Assembly (NCBI GenBank): GCA_903919035.1 | Contig: CAIXGY010000127.1 | Location: forward strand, 1-35,037 | DNA: 35,037 nt | Direction: 5' to 3' | From: an uncultured Planctomycetaceae bacterium | Lineage (GTDB): Bacteria; Planctomycetota; Planctomycetia; Pirellulales; UBA1268 | The notes under the pieces: generated by a model | Database searches by the model: none | Seen by the model: the letters and a program-made list of their open reading frames with translations, nothing else | Told to the model about the DNA's origin: nothing | In this document: piece after piece, positions 7,035-15,260 of the stretch | Layout: each line of letters begins with the position of its first letter | How positions within the stretch are numbered: position 1 is the first letter of the stretch | Position numbers and translations under genes: made by a program

Positions 7035-7934
7035 TCACGAAATCCCGACGAACGGGGCGCGGCGGGCACGGTCGATCTGCTCGTCCAGCGTGATCCCGAG
7101 TCGCAGCAGCCCGGCGTTGGGCCGAAAAGCCTCGGCGGGTGTGCGTGGCCGGATGCTTGCCGTGAGACAGTCGTTGCGGACGAAAAAAGCATTGGTGCCC
7201 GATGAGTCGCAGCCCACCAGGCTCATGCCCTTGCGGCCGGCGAGCCGCACGAGGGCTGCCAGCGACGCCCCTGCGTAGGCGAAGTGGTGCGGCGCGTCGT
7301 CAGCCGGCCGACCCGACTCGGCATACGGCATCGCGAGCGACAGGTCGGGCCCGAGGGCCGCGTTGTATTCCACGACGGCGACCCGGGCCGACACCTGGTC
7401 GAGCGATTCCCAGAACCAGTAGTCGTTGCCGTCCACGTCGATCGACACGAGGTCGATCTCCGCGGGCGTGCCGTGGGCGAGCAGCAGCGGTTGCAGCGTG
7501 TCGCGGGTCAGGAACGCCCGTACGGCCCGCGCGGCCGCGGCGTTGACCATGGCCACGGCACGATTGAAGCGGTCCACCTGCCAGTCGGAAGCGTCGAGGA
7601 ACAGCCCGGTGAACCGTTCGTGGAGCACCAATCGCAGCGAGTTGCTTTCATTGGTCGAAAAGCCGAATTCCACGCACCGCCGCGACGCGAAGCCGATCTC
7701 GCCGAAGATGTGGCGAAGGATGCCGTCCTCGCCGTTCTGCGAAAAGAGCCGGTATTCGAACCGTTCGAGGCCGGTGTGGCCCGCCCGTTCCGGCGGGGGC
7801 CAGACGCGAGCGTCGGGGCGCCGCCAGATTTGCCGCACCCGCCACATGACCAGCGGCATCGGCACGCGGCGCCGGACGACGTGGCGGATGGGCGCGGTCA
7901 GCCGTTTGCAGAGCAGTCGCGACCGGTCGAGCAT
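7035..7934 (-). CDS. FkbM-like SAM-dependent methyltransferase
   Basis: A 299-residue protein. Motifs of the FkbM-related group can be seen: FSQNGEDGILRHIFGEIG after residue 50, VEFGFSTNESNS for the SAM-binding loop, and DLVSIDVDGNDYWFWE in the second half. No membrane helix is visible; the basic N-terminus (KRLTAPIRHVVRRR) could contact membrane or nucleic acid. ATG 7934 has ggag seven bases before it. Proteins of this group often sit in polysaccharide or glycan loci, but no glycosyltransferase is nearby, so the substrate is unknown. Confidence 0.7.
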   Translation of the reverse strand: MLDRSRLLCKRLTAPIRHVVRRRVPMPLVMWRVRQIWRRPDARVWPPPERAGHTGLERFEYRLFSQNGEDGILRHIFGEIGFASRRCVEFGFSTNESNSLRLVLHERFTGLFLDASDWQVDRFNRAVAMVNAAAARAVRAFLTRDTLQPLLLAHGTPAEIDLVSIDVDGNDYWFWESLDQVSARVAVVEYNAALGPDLSLAMPYAESGRPADDAPHHFAYAGASLAALVRLAGRKGMSLVGCDSSGTNAFFVRNDCLTASIRPRTPAEAFRPNAGLLRLGITLDEQIDRARRAPFVGIS

Positions 7935-8006
7935 CCGTGAACTCCGACGGGAGTAGGATTGTGCCGGCGCCGTGGAGTCGCCGGCAAATCCGCCGCGGGT
8001 TCGACC

Positions 8007-8417
8007 ATGTACACGATCCACGAACACACCGCCGATCTCGGCATTCACGTCACGGCTTCCAGCCTCGCGGCCCTCCTCGCCGACGCCGCCCACGGACTCA
8101 CGGCCGTGATCGCGGGCGACGCCGGGCAGATCCGCTCGCTGACGGCCGAAACCTTCGACGTGTCGGGCTCCGATCCCGCCTGGCTGCTCCGCGACTGGGC
8201 CGCCGAGGTGCTCGCCGCCTTCGATCTGCGGCGGATGCTGTTCCGCGAGTTTGACGTGAAGGTTGACGACACCGGGCTTCGGGCCATCGCCCGAGGTGAA
8301 CGCTACGATCCCGCGCGGCACGTGCTTGCCCACGAGGTCAAGGCGATCACGCAGCACGAACTACTCGTCCGCCCGATCGAGGCTGGCTGGGAGGCCTTCT
8401 TCATCGTCGACATCTGA
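8007..8417 (+). CDS. Archease, activator of RtcB RNA ligase
   Basis: A 136-residue protein with the archease signature YTIHEHTADLGIHV at its start, the central SDPAWLLRDWAAEVL helix and the conserved end AFFIVDI, whose final Asp helps bind metal. Archease speeds guanylylation of RtcB and allows multiple turnovers. The RtcB gene begins 31 bases downstream, so the pair forms an RNA ligation operon. The ATG at 8007 matches the family's N-terminus; a longer frame from 7959 would add an unrelated stretch. Confidence 0.93.
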   Translation: MYTIHEHTADLGIHVTASSLAALLADAAHGLTAVIAGDAGQIRSLTAETFDVSGSDPAWLLRDWAAEVLAAFDLRRMLFREFDVKVDDTGLRAIARGERYDPARHVLAHEVKAITQHELLVRPIEAGWEAFFIVDI

Positions 8418-8448
8418 TCCAGGCCCCCGCCGACCCCGGAGACGACCG

Positions 8449-9942
8449 ATGCGAGACGAGACCGGGCCGCCGAGCGGCACGCCCGCGCGGCCGTACGAGG
8501 GACCGCTCGAACGCGTCGATGATTGCACGTGGCGGATCCCGAAGTCGTATCGCCCCGGCATGCATGTCGACGGCCTGATCTTCGCCGACGAGCGGCTCCT
8601 GCCGCAGTTGCGGAGCGATCGTGCACCGGAGCAGGTCGCCAACGTGGCCTTCCTGCCCGGCATCCAGCGGGCGAGCCTCGCTATGCCCGACATTCATTGG
8701 GGCTACGGGTTCTGCATCGGGGGTGTCTGCGCCACCGATCCCAAGGCCGGCGGCGTGGTGTCGCCCGGCGGCGTGGGCTACGACATCAACTGCGGCGTGA
8801 GACTCGTGCGGACCGACCTCGCGCTCGACGAGGTGCGGCCGCAGCTCGTGCCGCTCGTCAACCAACTTCTCCGCGACGTGCCCGTGGGCGTGGGGCAGGG
8901 CGGACCCTACGTGTTCACGCCCGCCGAACTCCGCCGGCTGATGGCCGAGGGCGTGCCCTTCCTGCGCGACCGCGGTCTGGCGACGGCCGACGACGTGGCC
9001 TGCGCCGAGGCCGAGGGTCGGATCGCGGACGCGGAGCCCGGGCTGGTGAGCGACCGCGCGATCGCCCGCGGCGCCGACCAGTGCGGCACCGTCGGCGCCG
9101 GCAATCATTTTATCGAGGTGCAGGTGGTGGATCGCGTCGAGGACGCGCGGGCGGCCGCCGCCTTCGGCCTGCGGGCCGGCCAGATCTGCGTGCTCATCCA
9201 TTCGGGCTCGCGCGGCCTCGGCTACCAGGTCTGCGACGACGCCCTGCGGACGCTTCGCGACGCCCCGGCGAAGTACGGCATCGCGCTCCCCGACCGCCAA
9301 CTCGCCTGCGCCCCGGTCGAGAGCCCCGAGGGCCGCCACTACCTCGGCGCGATGCGGGCAGCCGCGAACTATGCCTTCTGCAACCGGCAGCTGCTCATGT
9401 GGCAGGTTCGCGAGGTCTTCGCGCGGATCTTCGGCCGATCGTGGGAGTCGCTCGGCATGACGCTCCTCTACGACGTCGCCCACAACATGGCGAAGCTCGA
9501 GCGGCACGACGTGGAGGGCGTCGCGAAGGAGGTGTGTGTGCACCGGAAGGGCGCCACGCGGGCGTTTCCTGCGGGACATCCCGACGTGCCCGCGCGGTAT
9601 CGGGCCATCGGCCAGCCCGTGATCATCCCCGGCGACATGGGCCGCGCGAGCTGGGTGCTGCTCGGGGGGCCGCGATCCCTCGAACGCTCGTGGGGCACCA
9701 CCTGCCACGGCGCGGGACGGTGCATGAGCCGCACGGCCGCAACGCGGGCGGCGCGAGGCCGCAGCATCCGACACGAACTGGAACTCGGCGGCGTCGTGGC
9801 CCGCTGCCGCAGCCGCGAGGGGCTCGCCGAGGAGCAGCCGGCGGCCTACAAGGACGTCGACGTGGTCGTCGATGTCGTCCACCGCGCGGGACTCTCCACC
9901 AAGGTGGCTCGGCTGAAGCCCCTCGGTGTCATCAAGGGCTGA
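8449..9942 (+). CDS. rtcB: RNA-splicing ligase RtcB
   Basis: A 497-residue GTP-dependent RNA ligase that joins 2',3'-cyclic phosphate or 3'-phosphate ends to 5'-OH ends, used in tRNA and RNA repair. Metal-binding and active-site motifs are complete: GYDINCGVR (Asp112, Cys115), GAGNHFIEVQ (His220), HSGSRGLG (His251), HNMAKLE (His345) and the nucleotidyl-accepting histidine in TTCHGAGR (His420). The C-terminus LKPLGVIKG is the typical family end. It follows archease in the same operon. Its end overlaps the convergent phosphoribosyltransferase gene by 11 bases. ATG 8449 is chosen; an upstream extension would overlap archease. Confidence 0.96.
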   Translation: MRDETGPPSGTPARPYEGPLERVDDCTWRIPKSYRPGMHVDGLIFADERLLPQLRSDRAPEQVANVAFLPGIQRASLAMPDIHWGYGFCIGGVCATDPKAGGVVSPGGVGYDINCGVRLVRTDLALDEVRPQLVPLVNQLLRDVPVGVGQGGPYVFTPAELRRLMAEGVPFLRDRGLATADDVACAEAEGRIADAEPGLVSDRAIARGADQCGTVGAGNHFIEVQVVDRVEDARAAAAFGLRAGQICVLIHSGSRGLGYQVCDDALRTLRDAPAKYGIALPDRQLACAPVESPEGRHYLGAMRAAANYAFCNRQLLMWQVREVFARIFGRSWESLGMTLLYDVAHNMAKLERHDVEGVAKEVCVHRKGATRAFPAGHPDVPARYRAIGQPVIIPGDMGRASWVLLGGPRSLERSWGTTCHGAGRCMSRTAATRAARGRSIRHELELGGVVARCRSREGLAEEQPAAYKDVDVVVDVVHRAGLSTKVARLKPLGVIKG

Positions 9943-10633
9943 TGGGGCTCAGCGGCGCGGCCGCCGCGGCCCGGCGCCACTTCGTGGCCGGCAGCCCGTA
10001 GTCACGCAGCAACTCCACGACCCGTGCGTCCTCGACCTGCTCGAAGTTGCGGTAGAACTGCCCGATGGCCCAGAAGGTCTCGGGCTCCTCCAGGCACACG
10101 AGCCGGTCGCAGAGCGGCCGGATCGCGTCGAGCCGGTCGGGTGCGGCCACGGGCACGGCCACCACGATCTCCGTGGCGCCGGCAGTCCGCACCCAATGCA
10201 GGGCCGCGATCATCGTCGCGCCGGTGGCAATGCCGTCGTCGGTGAGGATCACCGTGCGGCCCGCGATCGCCGCCTGCGGCCGCACCGCGCGGAACATCGT
10301 CTTTCGACGGGCGATCTCCGCGAGTTGTCGCTGGCGTTCGGCCTCGACATAGGCATCGCCCGCGTCGGTCATCGCGCTCGCGAAGTGATTGAGATAGACC
10401 TCGCCATTCTCGCTGACCGCACCCAGGGCGAGTTCCGGCTGGTGGGGCGAGCGGAGCTTCCGCGACAGCACCACGTCGAGTTCCGCGCCGAGGCCCCGGG
10501 CGAGCACGGCGCCGATCTCCACGCCACCGCGGGGGATCGCCAGCACCAGGGGCTTCTCCAGCGACTCGCCACGCAGTCGCTCCACGAGCATCCAGCCCGC
10601 CTCGGCGCGGTCGGCGAAGATCCGGTGATGCAT
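9932..10633 (-). CDS. Phosphoribosyltransferase-family protein
   Basis: A 233-residue type I phosphoribosyltransferase fold. The PRPP-binding loop VILTDDGIATGATM is at 128-141, the pyrophosphate-loop region VLAIPRGGVEIG at 30-41, and SRKLRSPHQPELALGAV at 57-73. The specific base acceptor is unknown; relatives occur fused to or beside dienelactone-hydrolase-like proteins, as here. It is the last gene of a three-gene minus-strand operon, 10 bases after the hydrolase, with aggag before its ATG. It overlaps the end of rtcB by 11 bases. Confidence 0.88.
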   Translation of the reverse strand: MHHRIFADRAEAGWMLVERLRGESLEKPLVLAIPRGGVEIGAVLARGLGAELDVVLSRKLRSPHQPELALGAVSENGEVYLNHFASAMTDAGDAYVEAERQRQLAEIARRKTMFRAVRPQAAIAGRTVILTDDGIATGATMIAALHWVRTAGATEIVVAVPVAAPDRLDAIRPLCDRLVCLEEPETFWAIGQFYRNFEQVEDARVVELLRDYGLPATKWRRAAAAAPLSPISP

Positions 10634-10643
10634 GGCGATGCTC

Positions 10644-11309
10644 CTACTCGTGAAGGTGCGCGCCGAACCACTCGGCGGCCAGACGGGCGGCCTCCGCGAG
10701 CGTGCCCGGCTCCTCGAAGAGATGCGTGGCGCCCGGCACCACGGCCAGCCGCTTCTCGCCCCCCAGTTCCGCGAACGCCCGCTCGTTGAGCGCCAGAACG
10801 TCGCCGTCGAGTTCGCCGACGATGAGCAGCGTGGGCGCCTGGACGACGCGGAGCCGCCGGCCGGCGAGGTCGGGTCGGCCCCCGCGAGACACGACGGCGG
10901 TGAGCCGCGGCTCGCGGGCGGCGGCGACGAGCGCCGCGGCGGCGCCGGTGCTCGCGCCGAACGCGCCCAGCGGCAGGTGGCGGGTCTGCTCCAGCCCCGT
11001 CACGAAGCGGACCGCAGCCAGGAGCCGGTCGGCGAGCAGGCCGATGTCGAAGATGTTGATCCGATCCGTCGCCTCCTCCTCGGTGAGAAGGTCGAAGAGG
11101 AGCGTGCCGATCCAGGCCTCATGGAGCACGTTCGCCACGAAGTCGTTCCGTGGGCTGCGCCGGCTCGAGCCGCTGCCGTGCGCGAAGAGCACCAGACCGG
11201 TCGGGGGTGTGGGCAGACGGAGCCTGCCAGGCAGGGCGACGGCCGACCCCGACAGGCCCGTCGCGGGAATCGCGACGTCGAACGACTCGACGGTTTCGAG
11301 CAGCGTCAT
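10644..11309 (-). CDS. Alpha/beta hydrolase, dienelactone hydrolase-like
   Basis: A 221-residue soluble hydrolase. The oxyanion strand LVLFAHGSGSSRRSPRN is at 39-55, the nucleophile elbow GASTG gives Ser120, an acidic residue lies in VGELDGD (168-170) and the catalytic His196 in GATHLFEE. The family hydrolyses ester or lactone bonds, but the substrate cannot be told. The start codon overlaps the stop codon of the upstream hibernation factor gene (ATGA, 11306-11309), so translation is coupled. In other bacteria this hydrolase is often fused to the phosphoribosyltransferase that follows here as a separate gene. Confidence 0.87.
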   Translation of the reverse strand: MTLLETVESFDVAIPATGLSGSAVALPGRLRLPTPPTGLVLFAHGSGSSRRSPRNDFVANVLHEAWIGTLLFDLLTEEEATDRINIFDIGLLADRLLAAVRFVTGLEQTRHLPLGAFGASTGAAAALVAAAREPRLTAVVSRGGRPDLAGRRLRVVQAPTLLIVGELDGDVLALNERAFAELGGEKRLAVVPGATHLFEEPGTLAEAARLAAEWFGAHLHE

Positions 11310-11905
11310 GGAATCTCCTCGTGGGGGGCGGCATGGCGGTGCAGCGCGTGGTCGTGAGGATGGACGAGGTGCACGGCCGAGGCCTGCGGCCCCTCGTCCC
11401 CCTCCTCCTCCGTGAAGAACACCGAGCTGCCGACGTCGGCCGCGTGGAACTCGGGATCGGAGATCGCGTGGCGGTGGAAATAGACGTCGCGGCCGTCGGG
11501 TGTCCGGATGAAGCCGTAGCCCTGCAGGGGAAAGAGCTGCGAGATCCGCCCTTGGGCCCGGGACGCGTGGATCTTCTCGGTGCCGCGCATCCGGCGGACG
11601 TGATCCTCGAGGCGACGGCGGGCCGCATCGAAGGCGTCGCGGAGGGCCACGAACACGTCCTCGTGGGCATGGTCGAGGTGGTGGTCGCGGTTGACGACGA
11701 TTTCCCCGCCTGGCACGACGAGGTCGACGCGGATCGAGTACAGCCGTCCCTCGCGATGATGGCGATGCGGCTGCGCGACGACGACGTGGCAGCCGGTGAT
11801 CCGGTCGGTGAACCGCTCGAGGTGGGCGATGTGGTCGAGCGCCGCGTCGCGGACGGCCTCGTCGACGGGCAGGTCGTCGAACGACACCTGGGGCTGGGTC
11901 TGCAT
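11306..11905 (-). CDS. Ribosome hibernation factor fused to a cold-shock domain
   Basis: A 199-residue two-domain protein. Residues 1-108 match the HPF/RaiA fold that blocks the 30S decoding centre in resting cells (SIRVDLVVPGGEIVVNRD, then EDVFVALRDAFDAARRRLED). Residues 118-183 form an OB-fold cold-shock domain with both RNA-binding motifs, GYGFIRT (129-135) and DVYFHRHA (140-147). The usual long-HPF C-terminal dimerisation domain is absent. The tail is His-rich. Its ATG at 11905 has a gggag site; the hydrolase gene overlaps its stop. A 12-bp hairpin lies 58 bases upstream. The role is probably ribosome protection under stress; the RNA-binding part is inferred from motifs. Confidence 0.88.
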   Translation of the reverse strand: MQTQPQVSFDDLPVDEAVRDAALDHIAHLERFTDRITGCHVVVAQPHRHHREGRLYSIRVDLVVPGGEIVVNRDHHLDHAHEDVFVALRDAFDAARRRLEDHVRRMRGTEKIHASRAQGRISQLFPLQGYGFIRTPDGRDVYFHRHAISDPEFHAADVGSSVFFTEEEGDEGPQASAVHLVHPHDHALHRHAAPHEEIP

Positions 11906-11962
11906 GAAGGGCTGCTCCCGATCATCGAGGCGCCGCATCCTGCCCGCGTGCCGCAAGCGTAG

Positions 11963-11992
11963 GCATCCGGCCGCCGCGCCGCGGCCGGATGC
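11963..11992. repeat. Strong hairpin upstream of the hibernation factor operon
   Basis: A 12-bp perfect stem, gcatccggccgc (11963-11974) with gcggccggatgc (11981-11992), closes a 6-base loop. It sits between two divergent genes, nearer the minus-strand one, so it may lie in that operon's 5' leader or its promoter zone. The rest of 11906-12134 shows no other clear element. Confidence 0.55.
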
Positions 11993-12134
11993 GGGAGTGG
12001 CCGGGTGTTTCGCGGGGCCACGCAAGCCGGACAGTTTGCGAAGTGCGGGCGACAGCGGCGGCCTGGGGTGCGCCCGGCGGCCTCGGCGGGATTTGTCGGT
12101 TTGGAATGCTGGAGGAGCGGCCGGACAGGTGACG

Positions 12135-13670
12135 ATGGCACGGGTGCGCACGTGGACGCGACCGCGGGCGCCGTTCCGGGCGGTGCGAGCCCCCATGCCA
12201 CAGACAGCGTCTTTCCCAGCCCTGTGCCGCGCCGCGGCGCCGGCCATCGTCGCGCTCGCGATGTCGACGGTCGGCGCTGCCGCCGATACCTGGCCCGATC
12301 CCGGTGGACTTCTGCGCACCGCCGATCCCGGTCCGGCACTCCCGCCGCAGACAGCCCACGCCCCGGCCGTCGCAGCCCTGACCCACGGCCCGAGCCCCAC
12401 GACGCTCGCCGAGTTCGTCGCCCTCGCGGAGCGCAGTCATCCGAAACTGGTCGCCGCGCGGTCCGCGGTCGAGGCCGCGCGGGGCAAGGCAGTGCAGGCC
12501 CGTCTCTATCCGAATCCCATGCTGGCCGGTGGGTCGCCCCAGGCTGCCGGCACCTACAGTCAGTGGAACGGCTTCGCGTCGCAGGACGTGGTCACCGCCG
12601 GCAAATTGCGGCTCGCGCAGCAGGCGGCGCTCCGGGAGGTGCAGAAGGCTGAATACGACCTCGTCCGGGCGCGGTTCGACGTGCTGCGGGACGTCCGCCA
12701 GGGCTACTACGCGCTCCTCGTCTCCCAGCGACGCGTCGAGATCTACACGCAACTACTCGACATCGCCAAGCGGTCCTACGAGATCGGGAGCCAGTTGGCC
12801 GAGGCCGGCGAGGGCACGAAGGCCGACGTGCTCTTCTGGAGCATCGAACGCGACCGCGCCGACGTCCGCCTGCTCAACGCCGCAGTCTTCATCGAGACCG
12901 GCCGCCGGCAACTGGCCGCGGCGATCGGCCTGCCGCGGGCCGATGTCGGCATGCTCGAGGCCGATCTCCTGCAGAGGCTGCCGAACTTCGATCTCAAGCA
13001 GTTGCAGGAGGCCGCGGTGCGCCGCAACGCGCTGCCGCGGGCCGCGGAGGCGGACGTCGCCCGCGCCCAGTGGGCCCTCGAGCGGGCGGTCGTGGAGCCG
13101 ATTCCCAACGTCAATCTGCTGGGCGGCTATCAGCGGCAGGTCGACTACCCGCCCCAGGATCAGGGGCTCGTGCAGGTCATGATCGAGGTGCCCCTCTTCG
13201 ATCGCAACCAGGGCAACATCCGCTCGGCCCGCGCCGACATCGCGTCGTCGCGCGCGGCACTGCGGACGACCGAACTCGATCTCGCCACGCGGGCCGCCGA
13301 GGCCGTCACCACCTACCGCACGTCCCAGCGGCTCGTGGAATGGTACGAGCAGTACATCCTGCCCAAGGCACGGGAGACCGTGCGGCTGACGCAACTGCTC
13401 TACGCGCAGGGCGAGGTCACGTTTCTCAGCCTGCTCCAGGCGCAGCGGATCCTCACGGAAACGGAGCTGGCCTATGTGGAAGCCCAGGCGGATCGTTGGA
13501 CCGGCGCGGTGACGATCGCGGACCTCCTGCAGCTGGAGGTCTTCCCGCCGCCCGCCGACGCGCCCGCCGCGGTCGAGGCCCAGCCGGGCATGCCGCCTGC
13601 GGCCGGTGTCGTGCCGCTCGCCATGCCCGAGGCCGTCCCTCCGCCGGCCGAACCGCTTTCGGGGCCCTGA
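12135..13670 (+). CDS. TolC-family outer membrane efflux protein
   Basis: A 511-residue outer membrane channel component with two OEP repeats. A signal peptide (MPQTASFPALCRAAAPAIVA..., ending near GAAADTWP) is best seen from the ATG at 12195, which is an alternative start giving 491 residues. The first repeat begins LAEFVALAERSHPKL and contains RARLYPNPML-like ARLYPNPML; the second begins NLLGGYQRQVDY. Long coiled-coil helices (for example RDVRQGYYALLVSQRRVEIY) form the periplasmic barrel. It resembles CzcC-type metal efflux proteins. No inner membrane pump or adaptor gene is adjacent, so the partner is elsewhere. The C-terminus is Pro/Ala-rich. Confidence 0.88.
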   Translation: MARVRTWTRPRAPFRAVRAPMPQTASFPALCRAAAPAIVALAMSTVGAAADTWPDPGGLLRTADPGPALPPQTAHAPAVAALTHGPSPTTLAEFVALAERSHPKLVAARSAVEAARGKAVQARLYPNPMLAGGSPQAAGTYSQWNGFASQDVVTAGKLRLAQQAALREVQKAEYDLVRARFDVLRDVRQGYYALLVSQRRVEIYTQLLDIAKRSYEIGSQLAEAGEGTKADVLFWSIERDRADVRLLNAAVFIETGRRQLAAAIGLPRADVGMLEADLLQRLPNFDLKQLQEAAVRRNALPRAAEADVARAQWALERAVVEPIPNVNLLGGYQRQVDYPPQDQGLVQVMIEVPLFDRNQGNIRSARADIASSRAALRTTELDLATRAAEAVTTYRTSQRLVEWYEQYILPKARETVRLTQLLYAQGEVTFLSLLQAQRILTETELAYVEAQADRWTGAVTIADLLQLEVFPPPADAPAAVEAQPGMPPAAGVVPLAMPEAVPPPAEPLSGP

Positions 13671-13675
13671 TTCGT

Positions 13676-13965
13676 GATGCGGCTCACGAGTGGTCGCCTC
13701 GCGCATCGACTCGCCTGACCGGCGTCGGGGATGCCTGTGCCGTCTCGCTCGGGCGTTCGCGACGGGCGGCGTGCCCGTCGCTCACTCGATGCTGCCCTCG
13801 CTTCGCAATCCGTGCTGCGCTTGGCCGGCAACGCCGGCTCGACGGCACGGGCATCCCCGACGCCTTGCCCGACACGATCGAGGCAGACCTGAGCCGGTCA
13901 GGCGCAGCGAGCGGCTGCGAACGAGATGGCTCGGCGACGCATGGGGATCACGCGTGAGCCGTATC
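13676..13965. repeat. Nested imperfect inverted repeat between convergent genes
   Basis: The space between the TolC-like gene and the lipoprotein gene is a nested palindrome. Outer arms 13676-13688 and 13953-13965 match in 12 of 13 bases, middle arms 13712-13722 and 13894-13904 in 11 of 11, and inner arms 13721-13744 and 13841-13864 in 23 of 24. Two local hairpins lie inside (13761-13779 and 13824-13838). It may serve as a bidirectional terminator or be a mobile, non-autonomous repeat. Confidence 0.7.
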
Positions 13966-15004
13966 AGTCGGCCGCGGCGATCTCGAGCGGGAGCGTGGTC
14001 CGCGCGGTCGAGCCGGAGCGAGTGTCGATGACCTCCACCTCGACGCGACACTGGCCACCGGGAATCGACTCGGGCACCTGCACGACGTAACGTGCGAAGT
14101 AGTCGTGGCGACGGCTGGGGCTGGTCTCGGCCAGGGGATCGAAACTCCAGGTGTGAAGCGTGACGCCGGCGGCGTCGACGAGCCGTAGCACCGCGTCGAT
14201 GCAGGTCGTGTGGCCCGCGGGCGTGGATCCGGCGGAGAGATTGTCGAGTTCGACGTAGACGATCACTTCCTGGCCGGGATGGAACCGGTCGGCCGCGAAG
14301 CGGTCGATGTCGCCCCAGGCCCTGACAGCGGACGCGAAGCAGGCGGTGCGCACGGCCAGCGGCGGCTCCGCGACCACCTCGGGAACGACCGGATCCGCGG
14401 GCGGGACCGGCGCGGGATCGGCGGTCGGCGCGGGAGCCGGTGACTCGGCCTGTGCCGTCGGCGGCACCTCGTCCACGGCCGCGCTCGCCTCGGGTTCGAT
14501 GGCGTCGGCAGCCGGTGCCGGCTCTGTGTCTCGACTCGTTGCGGACTGGGAGGCGTCAGCGACAGATTCGGTCGCCACCGCCTCCGGCGTCGTGGCCGCG
14601 ACACCCGACGTGGCCAGCGATCCGGCGAATTCGTCGACGACCACCGGCCAATCCTCGGGCTGGGTTCGTTGCAGCGTCGCCACGAGGGCGGCTTCGACGG
14701 CCGGGTCGAGGTCCCCGAGGTGTGACAGGCGAGCCATCGCTTCCTCGAGAGCCGCCTCCCGTCGTTCGCGATCCGCTTCCGCCGGCGCCGGGGTGTCCGC
14801 CGCGGGTTCCCCGGGTGCGTCCGTGACCGCGTCAGCCGCAGTCTCGGCGTCGTCCGGAGCGGAGGCCGCGTGATCCGCGGCGGTCCAGAGCCCGTCGCGC
14901 AGATATGCGGTCGTCAGCGCCGAGGTGCATCCGGACTGCAGCGCGACCACGATGCACGCGGTTGCGAGCGCGAACGGCTTGCCAAGGGTCACGGTGGGGC
15001 TCAT
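13964..15004 (-). CDS. Putative exported lipoprotein, Ala/Pro-rich, planctomycete type
   Basis: A 346-residue protein with a signal sequence (hydrophobic [14 protein letters not shown]) whose Cys26 could be lipidated, though Gln at -3 makes the lipobox atypical. Residues 30-210 are low-complexity, rich in Ala, Pro, Asp and Glu, with one helical stretch about 82-125 ([20 protein letters not shown]). Residues 215-346 form a compact beta-rich domain ([20 protein letters not shown], then [13 protein letters not shown]) of a kind seen in planctomycete envelope proteins. The function is unknown. The ATG at 15004 is preferred; the frame is open further upstream but only through non-coding sequence. 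Confidence 0.7.
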   Translation of the reverse strand: MSPTVTLGKPFALATACIVVALQSGCTSALTTAYLRDGLWTAADHAASAPDDAETAADAVTDAPGEPAADTPAPAEADRERREAALEEAMARLSHLGDLDPAVEAALVATLQRTQPEDWPVVVDEFAGSLATSGVAATTPEAVATESVADASQSATSRDTEPAPAADAIEPEASAAVDEVPPTAQAESPAPAPTADPAPVPPADPVVPEVVAEPPLAVRTACFASAVRAWGDIDRFAADRFHPGQEVIVYVELDNLSAGSTPAGHTTCIDAVLRLVDAAGVTLHTWSFDPLAETSPSRRHDYFARYVVQVPESIPGGQCRVEVEVIDTRSGSTARTTLPLEIAAAD

Positions 15005-15260
15005 CGGGTGCGTCGCGAGGCAGGGCGGACGAGGGGCGCAAGGCCGGGAATCGGGCGGGGAGAATAGGAGGCCGGTGGGCCACGCAACAAGGCCAGTTGG
15101 GCCGCGCGGGTCGGCGGCGAATCGGGCGAATTCGCGGGGCCGGGTCGCCGTTGTCGGGGCCTGCTCGCCGTCAACGCGAACGCGGGCCGACGACTGGATG
15201 GCCGAATGCGGCGGCGGCTGGGTACACTCCTGCCGCCACGTCCGCCGGAACCGTCGCCAC

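Noticed and set aside
8263-8448. N-terminal extension of RtcB
   Set aside because: It overlaps archease in another frame and lacks similarity to RtcB; the ATG at 8449 gives normal length.
13676-13965. CRISPR array
   Set aside because: Repeats are inverted and nested, not regularly spaced direct repeats, and no cas gene is near.
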